The position numbers and the translations under genes were made by a program. A stretch of 64,000 nucleotides of DNA from Delphinus delphis. Taxonomy: Eukaryota > Chordata > Mammalia > Artiodactyla > Delphinidae. The DNA lies in contig NC_082693.1 of the NCBI RefSeq assembly GCF_949987515.2, positions 19,774,994 through 19,838,993 of the forward strand. Direction: 5' to 3'. Numbering within the stretch: the stretch's first letter is position 1; the number at the start of each line of letters is the position of its first letter. The notes beneath the pieces were generated by a model that was not told the origin of the DNA, searched no databases, and was given only the letters and a program-made list of their open reading frames with translations. Positions 11,751 through 22,975 of the stretch are shown here, in pieces.

Positions 11751-12268
11751 TGTGACACTTGTTAAAACAGTAAGGCAGACTTTATTCAAAGAAACTACGG
11801 CAAGAGGAACAGGAACTACGATGCTACAGTGGGATTTTGCAGTTGGGGAGAGAAATTGGGCTCAGCACTGAATACGAAAAGGAAAAGTGGGAATTTATAG
11901 CCAAGAAGTGGGGTTGGGGGTCAGTGAATGGAAAATTACCGAGAGGAAACATCAGGGGTAAGGAGGGGTTTCTGGTGAGACCAACCTAACAGGATTCTTG
12001 CTGAAGGCAGGAAGGGTGGTCGGACATCACCCCAGTGGGTTGGAGGAAGATGAAGAACCTGATCAGACATGGAGGGTTAGCCAATACTGAGGAGGGGAGA
12101 TTCCGGATAAACTGACCTAGCAAGAGTCTTGCTAAACCTGGACAATGCAGAGGCAGAGACGAAAGCCCAAAAGTCAGAGCCTAGTGGAGAAGAGAGTTCC
12201 GAGCAGCCTGACCAAAGTCTCTCAAGGAGACACTGTCGGAAGACAGAAGGCTATTTTAAGCAGTCTCA
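11751..12268 (-). mobile_element. Probable solo LTR of an endogenous retrovirus, minus strand
   Basis: The segment starts with TGTGACACTTGTTAAAACAG and then TAAGGCAGACTTTATTCAAAG. On the minus strand this gives AATAAAGTCTGCCTTACTG near a terminal CA, the arrangement of a polyadenylation signal in an LTR R region. The left flank ends CCTCATT, and GTCTCATT follows TTAAGCA near 12263, suggesting but not proving a short target duplication. L2 flanks both sides. An internal degenerate direct repeat is visible (GATTCTTGCTGAAGGCAGG at 11992 and GAGTCTTGCTAAACCTGG at 12124). No internal viral genes are present. Family not identified; right end approximate. Confidence 0.5.
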
Positions 12269-12548
12269 TTGGGAGTTAACCAGGGTTTCAAGTGAAAATA
12301 GGAGTGGAAAGGAAAGAAGCATCTAAGAAAGACACTAAAGGCAAATATTAGACAGTGGTGATGGATAGGATACGGGAAGCAAGAGAGGGGAGTCAGGGAG
12401 GACGGAGGTGTGGAGCCTGTGTAACCAGGAGCGCTATGGACCCCTTGCAGGAACTGGAGAAATCTGAGGGGAGACCATGGAGCGCAGAAGAGTCCTAGGT
12501 GACCATCCCCTCTCAATGTAAGCCACAGAGGTCCAAATTCCCACTCTT

Positions 12549-12784
12549 TCTCTGTTTAGTTTTTTTTTTTTTTTTTTCCGGTACGCGGGTCTCTCACTGT
12601 TGCGGCCTCTCCCATTGCGGAGCACAGGCTCCGGACGCGCAGGCTCAGCGGCCATGGCTCACGGGCCCAGCCGCTCTGCGGCATGTGGGATCTTCCCGGG
12701 TCGGGGCACGAACCCATGTCCCCTGCATCGGCAGGCGGACTCTCAACCACTGCGCCACCAGGGAAGTCCTCTCTGTTTAGTTTT
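12549..12784 (-). mobile_element. CHR-2-type SINE, minus strand, 15-bp TSD
   Basis: The SINE body is at about 12560-12769. The sequence TCTCTGTTTAGTTTT is present at 12549-12563 and 12770-12784. The T run at 12560-12577 is the poly-A complement. The order GTACGCGGGTCTCTCACTG, CTCCGGACGCGCAGGCTCAG and then GCGCCACCAGGGAAGTCC is the full-length minus-strand CHR-2 structure. It lies opposite the plus-strand copy at 13586, giving an inverted pair about 0.8 kb apart. Confidence 0.97.
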
Positions 12785-12844
12785 AATAGTTACCCTGGAG
12801 AGAAAGTGATCAACAGTTTCAACTAAAGGCAGTGAATAACTTAC

Positions 12845-13045
12845 GGTAAAAATGTGGGTTTAAGTTTCACTTTCAGCCATTACTGGCTATGTGACCTTGG
12901 CAATTATTAACCACTCTGACCTGAAAAGTCCTCCTCTGTGCAAAGGCGATTATAAGAGTGCCTGCCTTAGAGAGGTGTAGTGAAGGACTAAATTAAACGA
13001 GTGAGGGAAGCCGAGTGCTTGGTCAAGCGCTACTAGTTTTTAAGC
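12845..13045 (+). mobile_element. MIR SINE, sense
   Basis: The MIR core order is present: GTGGGTTTAAGTTTCACTTTC, ATTACTGGCTATGTGACCTTGGCAA, AACCACTCTGACCTG..CTCCTCTGTGCAAAG, GTGCCTGCCTTAGAGAGGTGTAGTGAAGGACTAAATTAAACGAG, and then GAGTGCTTGGTCAAGCGCT. Divergence is typical of an ancient element. Confidence 0.88.
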
Positions 13046-13575
13046 GAGATTCAGCCCCTGTGGCAGTAGGGGTGGTGGTGGGGAGGGCGCTGTTGACGGA
13101 TCAGGGGCTCTTTCTGGCTCCCCTTCAAGCAAAGGGAGGACTTGCTATACCTATTTTTCAGAAGCTACTTTAACATCAAAGTCCCAATTTGGAAAGGACC
13201 CTTGCTTCTACTTCTGAAGTTGTTTTTTTGTTTGTTTGGGGTTATTTCTAAATGTGGATGTTACCTGATGCATTCAGATGGATTGAGGGCCTGTAATTTG
13301 TTACTCTACCTCAAATAACTTAGTTTTAATAAGCCTATTATGCTCTAAAAATCCTTTTAGATCTGTTTTCACTCAACATCTTATGCTATCCTTCAAAAAT
13401 ACCATTTACTCCTGAACAGGGCTAATAAAGGTCTGGAACTTTAAAGTATCTGGGTCTTATAAGAACAGATAAGAATGCAGTGTACTATTTGCATTTCAAA
13501 GTGATCTTCCAGTTTCCAAAACCTAGCTTCTTTTTTGGGCTTGTTAGTACACAGGAAAAAAAGTTAATTTATTAA
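13046..13575. other. Unique sequence
   Basis: No gene is visible. A GC-richer patch with GTGGTGGTGGGGAGGGCGC lies near 13070-13090. The rest is AT-rich and unassigned. Confidence 0.5.
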
Positions 13576-13806
13576 GTAAACACCAGGGCTTCCCTGGTGG
13601 CGCAGTGGTTGAGAGTCCGCCTGCCGATGCAGGGGACACGGGTTCATGCCCCGATCCGGAAAGATCCCACATGCCGCGGAGCGGCTGGGCCCGTGAGCCA
13701 TGGCCGCTGAGCCTGCGCGTCCGGAGCCTGTGCTCCGCAACGGGAGAAACCATAGCAGTGAGAGGCCCGCGTACCGCAAAAAAAAAAAAAAAAAAAGGAA
13801 ACACCA
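13576..13806 (+). mobile_element. CHR-2-type SINE with 10-bp TSD
   Basis: The SINE is at 13586-13796 between GTAAACACCA (13576-13585) and GGAAACACCA (13797-13806). The head GGCTTCCCTGGTGGCGCAGTGG, body and an A18 tail are intact. The B-box region reads GGGTTCATGCCCCG, a degenerate match to GGTTCGANTCC. The near-intact structure and one-mismatch TSD point to a young insertion. Confidence 0.97.
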
Positions 13807-15479
13807 AAATAGGTGCAGTCATTATTGACAATTATAGGTGGCATATGTGGTCTAATAAAGCAAAATAACACGTCTTTGCCAGGCACCTCCTCTCCTGAGA
13901 TTCTGCTGTACCTGTGGTCAGGAGGGACGGGGAAGAGTGGAGGGGAGCCGGAGGACTCTGATATCAAGCTCCCTTCAATGAGTCTTGAAACTCTATTCTA
14001 GAGCTTTTTAACATTAGCCCTGACAAACTATCCTGCATACATTTCCAACCTGCAAAGGTCATATTTCTTGAAGTTATATCACAATGTCAGAACACATGAG
14101 AGCTGACCTGCAATAATCAGTGACAAGGACATGTGTAAAGTCCAAAGTTGTCTTCATCCAGGATCATGATGTCACTTGTGCCTTTTAACTAGATAAGATC
14201 AAATCCACCACCAGTTGGTGAGATGCGGCATCTCTTGGATTAGAGGGGCCCACGGTTGGGCAGTGTTGGATGGACAGTCTAAAGAACCTGGTAGCTAATG
14301 GCGCCTGTAAGAAGCAAGTGCATGGTAAAACGCAATTCCCTGGTTAGAAGCTTGGCAGGACTCTAGCCTTGACATGCAAAAGGCAACGTGCTATTTTGGA
14401 GACCACTAGTGGGTAGAACTCTGCTTTACATCTCATTCTTAAATATAAACTTTTAACAAAACCTTGCCACTTAAAACAATGTCAAAGTTTCAGTACACCA
14501 ACTGAGAAAACAGAAGCATGCCACTTGTTTATCCCTGTGTTCTGTAGCAGAAGTACCAAAGTGAAAAAGGAAATGTGCTTGCTTTTGACAATTGAATTTT
14601 TCTCATGTTCATCTGCTAACACTTTCTTACACTGTAAGTTTGCATTTATTTTGCAAGGACTATATTGATCCTACACACAGAGATGACACCACTCCCCTCC
14701 AGGCTGGCCTGTCAATCAGTGTACCGTCTCTTCACATACAACATGTTCCATATTTTCTTTGCTAACATAACCAGTGGTGTTTGGGTTTAGTTGTGCATGA
14801 AATTAATCCTACATTTTCATGAACACTTAAATAGAAAATCTAAAGACTAGGTGGAGAGTGGGCATTTATGATGGAAGTGTCTGCACGTGTGGGGAGTTGA
14901 GGTAGGGAAACGTGTTTGCAGGACAGGTAAGAAAGCACACATTTTCATTTTAAACATATTTACTCTTAAAAATACTAGTCTAAAATTCTCATCCTACAAA
15001 ATGAACTTCTGTTCTGAGTACCTGCAGGTGAAGGAGCAAATAATAATTGGTACACTTAAGAGACAAAAATTGGTCACATGAATTTCAACTACGTACATCT
15101 ACGGGATGATCCGGGAGATATTTCCCACATTTAAAAAATTGCTGTATGATGTTTCAACTCTTGCGACTGTGTGTGTCCCAGGCAACATAATAGATTATAC
15201 CTCAGCTCCTTAAAGAGCACCCTGATAATATGCAAGGCTAAAATGTCAGAAGCTATTAGAAACTCTCAGATGCACAATATATCTCCATCCCTGAGTTTTC
15301 CCCTTACACTGCGGAACACCAGACAACAGGCATGCAAACTGCTCAGCTGCAACTGTTCCAAGTCGAATAATTACAACTTGTCAGAAAGAATTAATTTTCC
15401 CATTTCTCATAAAGATGTGTAAAAATTACCATGTTATTATACACTGACACTCTCTGGAGGCAGACACAAAATTTAATTT
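13807..15479. other. Unique sequence
   Basis: No gene or clear repeat is visible. The block 14095-14420 keeps several CpGs (ATGCGGCATC, CCACGGTTGG, AATGGCGCC, AAACGCAATT) in non-repeat context and could be constrained, but nothing specific can be read from it. Confidence 0.5.
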
Positions 15480-15990
15480 TGAATTCTTTCCGCATATTAA
15501 ATTAAATCCATAAATAAGAGTTTAGGCATTCACTCGGAAGCATATGTTCATTGGGAGCGAAAGCCAACACGAGCCCGGCTGTAATGGCTGTTGTAATGTT
15601 TTAATAGCTCGCTTCTTCTAAGCACCAATAAATTTACATGATCATAACAGTCGTGGGCATACAAGAAGCCCATTACTGTCTGGGCACAGGCAGCAGCGTT
15701 AACAGGATGGAAAAATGGAAAAAGGAAAAAAAACTCTTAAATAAAATTAGGCAACTGCACTTGTCAGCTGCTCCATGATTGAATTTTTAATATTGTGGTC
15801 AATTGGTCAAAACAAATAATGGGATAAAATATTTTAATGTATTTAGAACCTGTTTCTGTAGTTAGCCCACAAAATAGTTTTCCCGAAAATGAACCATTTC
15901 AATCTTGCCGTTTCTAGCAAGTTTATATTTAAAGACACATACTGTAATTTTTAATTTTTTGGAGGACATTTGCTCTCTATGCGCCCATAT
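15480..15990. promoter_or_regulatory. Candidate conserved non-coding element A
   Basis: A repeat-free block with a dense set of developmental transcription-factor-like motifs. It contains GGCTGTAATGGCTGTTGTAATG (15577-15598), CTTGTCAGCTGCTCC with an E-box CAGCTG (15761-15775), TATTGTGGTCAATTGGTCAA (15792-15811) and ATTAGGCAACTGC. CpGs are kept (GGGAGCGAAAG, ACACGAGCCCGGC, AGCTCGCTT, AGTCGTGG, AGCAGCGTT) although the window is generally CpG-poor. There is no open reading frame of note. Conservation is inferred from appearance only, because no alignment could be made. Confidence 0.35.
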
Positions 15991-18914
15991 TTGAAGTCAG
16001 AGCATTTCAAATTCGGCTCAAAGGGTGATTCTTTTTAGCCAAGGGAGTGTCTTGGGGAGACTGCTTAGGGTGCTAAGAAGTGAGCTTTAAGGCAAGCCTT
16101 GTGGGACACAGGAGTGCACTGCCTGCCTGTCCTCTGCCTGGAGCAGAGAATGCTCTCCTTTCGAGACACAAATGAATACATGTTCCATAATTAGAATCCA
16201 AACTGAAAAGAAAACACTGCAGCCTCCAGACCATTACTGAGGTGGTGTAGGTTCCATTTATTAGGGATTGTTGAATAAACAGCTTACTTCTAAACTTCTA
16301 TAAGCAAATTCACCCTGGTTGTGAAAACAAAAATACAGAAAAACCTCTACCATATTTCACATTACTTAAGTGTTTTTCAAGGATAAAGAGTCCAAAGTAA
16401 TGGATGGTCTTACAGTGCAGATCAATGCTGGCTGGTTGGCATTTCTGATCCTAAGCATACAGATGCTGTCACTGATGGGAAGCTATGGGGGTGGGGATGA
16501 GGTGGGCGTGTTAGTAGAGAATTAGAGAGGGAGTGATGTTCAGAAAAAAAGGTTTTGTTAAGGAGAATATGTGAACGGGCCAAGGCTTTTTCCATAAAGG
16601 AGTGATGAGTAATGCATGCGTAGAGAAGTGATATGAATTAAGAATGTAAATGAGAAAAAAATCATTTTTCCAAAAATGGCATTTGGATTTGATCATTTTC
16701 ACCCTTACAGATAAAGACTATGATCACATAGGTCACGCTTATCCCAATGATCTGTCTTAATTGAGAAACCAATGCCATTTCAATACATTTTTTATAGCTC
16801 TGTTTTGAATCATGAGATGTCTTATACATATTCAGATTATCAAAACAGTTATTGGTTTGAGAGTTCTCTGTTTGGGACAAAAGATTAAACCTAGTAACTT
16901 TCCCTACAAAGACAGATAACAAACTCTTCCTCCTTAACAATAAAAGATCTTAAAATCTTTGCAACAATGTATGTACTCACTCCTAAGTAGTCTATAATTC
17001 GTTGCTGGCATTTAACAGAGAGTCAGGATAAATCTTCTACTTTTCCCAAAGTATGCACAGATGCAACAAAAATCTCTTTTTTAAATACTGAGGTTGTTTA
17101 ATATCAGCTGAAATCAGCTTCAGATTTTCAATTAAATTTATGGAAAAATTAAACTGAACATCCTAACACTCTAAGTAGCAGATAAGTAAATTTCTATCGA
17201 ATCACACATATTTTTAAAAGATAGCTTTTTAAAAATCACTAATCCTCAAAAGCTTCAGAGGAAAGGACAGAGCATATGCATTAGGTATTTCTGGATAAGA
17301 AGCAGAATAAATATAAACCCATTGGAATATTCTGGGAAAAGAGACACATCTTATGAAAACTTTATAAATGACTGAAACCTTTCTGTAAACCTCTCTCTTC
17401 ACTTCTAAAAGCAGGGTATATATGGAGTGTTTTAAACCTCCTTTTAAATCTTTCTTCTCCTACATGATTTAATTCAGGTTGCTATTAAAATGGTTTACCA
17501 GGTAAAACATAGTTATATCCAAAGAGTTGCAGAGTAGTATTAAATGAAGGAAAAATCTGTCAGCAGGAAGTTTTAAGGAAAAAATGGCTGGGGATTCGGA
17601 TAATGGCTGTACTCGGGTAATGGAAGATGGTGGATATGTTAAAAGAGAATTAGAAGGTTTTCACATATAAATATGTGTGAAGGTTGACTGTTACCTGTGG
17701 TATGGAGAAAGATTTTGACTAAGAAAGAATACTAGATTAAACAATCTCTTTTGCCCAATATGGTCTCTTGTGTTGTAAATGGTTGGAATAATCCTTCAGG
17801 AGCCAAACGACCCCCTGCCCATTTCAGAAGGGACACTCATTGTCCCAAAGGACATGTACCTTCTCTGACACTAGTTAATACTAATACACACAAATGCAAC
17901 AGATTTTATAAAACCCATTTGAATAATGGAGTATTTCTTTCTCAAACACTCTAAACTGGTCTGTTTGGTTATTTATTATTTATACGACTACATCAATGTG
18001 CCACATGAAGTGTGCCAATGTGCCAGAATTCTAGTAACAATGTAAACAGGTGGTAATAAAAATGTGGGTTATTAGGGTCTGAAATCTGATAAAAGGCAAG
18101 TTGGTATAGCTTTCAGGAGGCTGGGGAATGTAATTACCCAAACTGTTGAATTAATCACTGGCTGAATCATGTTTATATTTAGGTGTGGTGGACTTTGTGA
18201 ATGGAAAGGAATTCTTAATTATAAAATGAGGTAAGCATTTAAAGTCTGCTAGAGATTTCTTAGTAGTAAAATATCTGGGATCAAATTAACCAGCCTTTAC
18301 TTTATATGCTTCTCTTTGAATCAAATTTTGAGAAATACAGAAAATTTCTCCTTGTCCTACTTTTTCCCACTTTGAAAAAGGAACTACCACCCTCAACTAA
18401 GGTCAGCTTTTCCCAGGAAAAGAAAGGCATTAAATGTACCACCTGGTGCTCACTAGTGTAGGGTACAGAGAGAAGAAACGGGGGAAGGGAATACAGAGCA
18501 CTACCTCTCTTCTCTCCAACTTCTTTCTCCATTCTATTTCTAGGGGTTGAATTTAAATCAAAGACACCTGTAACACTGGGCCCCCCAAACATGGAAGGGA
18601 GATTTAGGGTATTGGTTTCTACCTACATGAACTACAGTGTCGTGCCTCTAATGAGGTATAAAATTTGGATTATAGCAGATCTGTTCTAGACCATGTCCAA
18701 TGAAGGTTTGTTGCTAATAGTATTAATAGTAGTGTATAGAAACACCACCTTTTCTATTTCCCTTTGCCTCTCTATAATGGGAAATTAGTGGAGAGGGTGT
18801 TTGGTAAAGACACCTCTAACCTTTGACAAATGTATTAACTTTTGATTCTCTTCAACGTATACTTTATCTATTCACTTATGTATTTTAGTTTTTTCTTTAA
18901 AACACATATTATTG
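15991..18914. other. Unique AT-rich sequence
   Basis: About 2.9 kb with no recognisable gene, RNA or well-preserved repeat. Open frames at 16511-16940 (minus) and 18302-18592 (minus) lack domains, splice context and compositional bias. Confidence 0.5.
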
Positions 18915-19906
18915 GAACAAGATGGAGTAACAGGGACTGGATTTACTATTCCACCAGAAACAACAACAAAAAATAAAAATATGTGAAACAACACTTTTTA
19001 AAATATTGGACACCAGGCAACAGAGGATATTGATTGCTAAGAACCAGGAAACAGATGAGGTGAGCCCTAGTACTGCCCCAGGTTAAAATCTTGAGAGAGT
19101 TTAGAAGCTGTGGCTCAGGAAAAGGGAAGTCAGGTGGGTCTCCTAGACTCCCCGAGTTGATGAGACAGAAATGAATACAGGAAGACAAAGGCAGCTAGGA
19201 TTCATAGGACCATCTCTTAGAGAAGAGAGCTGCACAGAGAATTTGGGAGATGTAGAGGATTCCCTTCAAGTATTTAGCAGAACACTGATTGGTAGATGTA
19301 TGAGGAAACTGCCCAGGACTAGGGAAAGAACCATCCCTCAAAATTAGAGGGAACACTAATTAGATTTGACACAAGCTAGGAATAGGGCCTATTCCCATCA
19401 ACCACACTGGAAAGACTCACAAATCACAGTTTTGTTAGAGTACTCAGAAGTGTCTTGTCTTCATATTAGGGAAAAATTGACTCTAGAAAAAAATGCGGGT
19501 TTGGTCCTACCTAATCATAAAAGCAAGACCCAAAGGGACTGATCTGTTTCCACTGACTTCCAGAAAAAAGCTAAAAAGTACTTATAGGGATACAAAAATA
19601 TCTAGCATACAATGAGGTAAACTACACAAAATTTGGCATTTAATAAAAAATTACCAGGCATGCAAAGAAGCAGGAAAATATGACCTACAATTAGAAGAAA
19701 AACTACTCACTCGAAACTGACCCCAAACTGACATAGATGTTAGAATTAGCAGAAATGTTAAATAATAATTGTTAGTTATTTAATTTTATTCCCTATGTTC
19801 CAAAACCTAGGAGAAAGATGGAAAATATTAACTAAAGACATGGAAAATATAAAAAAAAAACCCAAACCTAACTTCTAGATATGAAAACTACTATGTTTCT
19901 AGGGAT

Positions 19907-20232
19907 AAAAAAGAATGGGGCTTTCCTGGTGGCGCAGTGGTTGAGAATCTGCCTGCCAATGCAGGGGACACGGGTTTGAGCCCTAGTCTGGGAAGATCCC
20001 ACATGCTGCGGAGCAACTGGGCCCGTGAGCCACAACTACTGAGCCTGCGCGTCTGGAGCCTGTGCTCCGCAACAAGAAAAGCCACGATAGTGAGAGGCCC
20101 ATGCACCGCGATGAAGAGTGGCCCCCGCTCGCCGCAACTAGAAAAAGCCCTTGCACAGAAACGAAGACCCAACACAGCCAAAAATAAATAAATAAATAAA
20201 TAAATTAAGAAAAGAAAAGAAAAAAGAAGAAT
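19907..20232 (+). mobile_element. Longer CHR-2-type SINE inserted in the old L1
   Basis: The SINE is at about 19918-20220. It has the usual head (GGCTTTCCTGGTGGCGCAGTGG) but a longer 3' part: GATGAAGAGTGGCCCCCGCTCGCCGCAACTAG, CTTGCACAGAAACGAAGACC, AACACAGCC and AAATAAATAAATAAATAAATAAA. Siblings in this window stop after the TACCGC box, so this represents an older or full-length subfamily. The L1 text continues on both sides, and an approximate AAAAAAGAATG duplication flanks it. Confidence 0.92.
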
Positions 20233-22786
20233 GCCTAAAATTAAAAATATACTGGATGGAACAAATGACAGATAAGAGACTAAAGAAAAAAAATATTAGT
20301 TAACTTGAAGGCATAGAAATACACAGTACCCTAAATGAAGCATAGAGAGAAAAAAGACCTAGAAAGGAAAAAAAAAAAAAAGGAACAGAGAATCACAGTT
20401 GTGGAACAACTCCAGAAACTGCACGTTCTGATATATGTGCAGATGGGGTAACAGAAGCCAGGGAGGAAAAAACAATATTTGAAGAAATAATGGCAGAAAA
20501 ATTTTTTAATTTGATGAAAAGTACAAACCCACAGATAAAAGAAGGAAAACAACCGACAACCTTGAATTCTACACCCAGCAGATATATCTTTCAAAAAGAA
20601 AGGTGAAATAAAAAATACAAATACAAAAGTTAAAAAAATTAACCACTAGAAGATATGCCACACAGAAATTTTAAAGGAAGTCCTTCAAGCAGAACGATTT
20701 TAATGAAATAAAAGATAAAAAATCAACAGATAAAATTGAGACCAAAATCTGTTTCTTGGAGAAGATCAATAAAATTGATAAATTTCTAGCTGGCTGATGA
20801 GAAAAAGAAAAGAGAGAAAAAGGTGATACAAATTACCAATATGATGAATGAGAGAAGTGGCATCACTAGAGATTCTTCAGATGTTAAAATGATTACAAGA
20901 TATTATTATGATCAACTTTACGCCTAGAAATTTGACAACTTGTACAAAATGAACATACTCACTAAAAGGTACAAATTACCAATGCTTACTCAAGAAAAAA
21001 AATAGATAACACAAATAGCTTTATGTTTATTTTTAAAATGAAATTATAGTTAAACAAACAAACAAACCTTTCCACAAAGAAAAATGTAGGCCCAGATTGC
21101 TTCACTGGTAAATTTCACCAAACATTTAATAAATAAATAATTTCTATGCAAGCTCTTCCACAAAGTTGAAGAGGAAAGAATACTTCTTAAGTCATTCTAT
21201 GAGGTCAACATGCCCTGATACCAAACCAGACAAACACGTACAAGAAAAATACAAACCAATATCACTCATAAACATAGACTAAAATATTCTTAACAAAATG
21301 TTAACCAATAAAATTCAAGTGGAGTTTATGCCAGGAATGCAAGGTTGTTTTAAAATTTTTAAATTGGTTAATAAAATTTATAATGTAAACAAACTGTGTG
21401 ATCATATCAATAGATATAGAAAAAGCATTTATAAAGTCCAACATCTATTCTTCATGAAAATTCTCAGAATGCTGAAAGTACAAAGGACCTTCTCAACATC
21501 AAGAAGGACATCTACAAAAAAACTTGGAAGTTAGCATAAAACTTAAATAAGAAAGAATGAATTCCTAAGATCAGGAATAAGACAAGGTGTCCACTATCAC
21601 AATTTCTTTCAACCTTGTATTGGAGGTTGTACAATAAGGCAAGAAAAAGCAATAAAAGGCAGCTAGATATGAAAGCAATTATGTAATCTGCCTTTATTCA
21701 CTGCCAACAAAATTTTCTATATAGAAAAATCTGACTTTACAATAAAGCTACTAGAACTAATGAGTTATGGATGTTGCAGAAAATAAAAATATGTAAAAAT
21801 CAATCATATTCTATGCCAAAAAGGAAAATTCAGATATTGAAATTTAAAATACAATATCATTTATAATAGCATCAAAATCATAAAATATGGATTCACCTGA
21901 AAAATAAGTGTAATACCTATACACTGACTATTATAAATCATTCCCAAGATAAAGAAGATGTACATAAATGGTGAGGTATACTTTGTTCATTGCTCAGAAG
22001 ACTCAATATTAAGATGTCAACTCTCCTCAAATCATTCTACAGATTACAAAGAACATTTCCAACATAATTTCAATCAAAAGCCCAGAAGGCTTTTTTGTAG
22101 AAATGGACCAATTCATTCTAAAATTCATATGAAATGCAAAGGTCCTGGGATTGCCATACAACCTTTCGGAAAAAAATACAAAATTGGTGTATTAACCTGA
22201 CCTGATTTCAAGTCTTACTATGAAGCTACAGCAATATTTTTAAAAGTGTGGTACTGGCACAAAGAGGGGCAAACAGATAAATGGAGCATGATAGAGATTT
22301 TGGAAACTGACCCACAGACATATGGAACACTGATATTTGACAGAAGTGCAAAATAGAAGTTCAGTGGAGAAAGTATAGCCTTTTCAAAAATTGATGTTGG
22401 AACAATTGGACACCCATGTGGAAAAATAAAAACTTTGATCCACACCTTGCACCATTTACTAATATTAACTCAAAATGGATCAAAGACCTAAATATAAACC
22501 ATAAATCTATAGAACTTCTAGAAGAATACATAGAAGAAAATCTTTGTGACTTTGGGTTAGGCAAATATTCCTTAGATACAACACCAAAAGCATAATCCAT
22601 AGAAGAAAAAAAGTTGACTTCATCAAAAATAAATAATTTTATTCTTCAAAATACACTTTTTAAAGAATAAAACAGTCAATTCACAGGCCACAGCAAAATA
22701 GTTTCAAATCAATATATTGATGAAGGATTTGTATCAAGAATATAGAAGGGACTCTCCAAACTCAAAAAAAAAAACAAAAAAAATGC

Positions 22787-22975
22787 CCAAGGAGATCAGC
22801 TCGGTGTTTTGTGACCACCTAGAGGGGTGGGATAGGGAGGGTGGGAGGGAGGGAGATGCAAGAGGGAGGAGATATGGGAACATATGTATATGTATAACTG
22901 ATTCACTTTGTTATAAAGCAGAAACCAACACACCATTGTAAAGCAATTATACTCCAATAAAGATGTAAAAAAAAA
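22787..22975 (+). mobile_element. Younger L1 3' end inserted in the old L1
   Basis: A 5'-truncated cetartiodactyl L1 terminus. It reads GGAGATCAGCTCGGTGTTTTG, GACCACCTAGAGGGGTGGGA, the GGGAGGGTGGGAGGGAGGGAG run, ACTGATTCACTTTGTTATAAAG, CCATTGTAAAGCAATTATAC, TCCAATAAAGATGT and then an A-rich tail. The same words occur at 52510-52680. The older L1 resumes at 22976 (CAGATAACCCAATTTCAACATG). Confidence 0.92.

Larger units (their letters stand above)
10965..12510 (-). mobile_element. L2 LINE remnant, minus strand, split by SINE and LTR
   Basis: Three segments appear to be one L2 read on the minus strand. 10965-11237 carries the tail-proximal TTCAGGAAGCAATTATTGAG, ATGCACTGGTGTTCTG and GGAGAGGTAAGACAGATGT. 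11451-11750 carries GTTTCTGAGCAAGACAACAG..ATCAGAGG. 12340-12510 carries GGGAAGCAAGAGAGGGGAGTCAGGGAGGACGGAGGTG..AACCAGGAGCGC, matching the internal L2 region that reads TCAAGGATGACTCC..AACTGGAAGGATGG in this orientation. The insertions between them are described separately. The third segment is the least certain. Confidence 0.6.

Noticed and set aside
21298..21534. 78-codon open frame with an F-M-P-G-M-Q-G-like stretch
   Set aside because: It is a surviving piece of L1 ORF2 reverse transcriptase in a dead element, not a separate gene.
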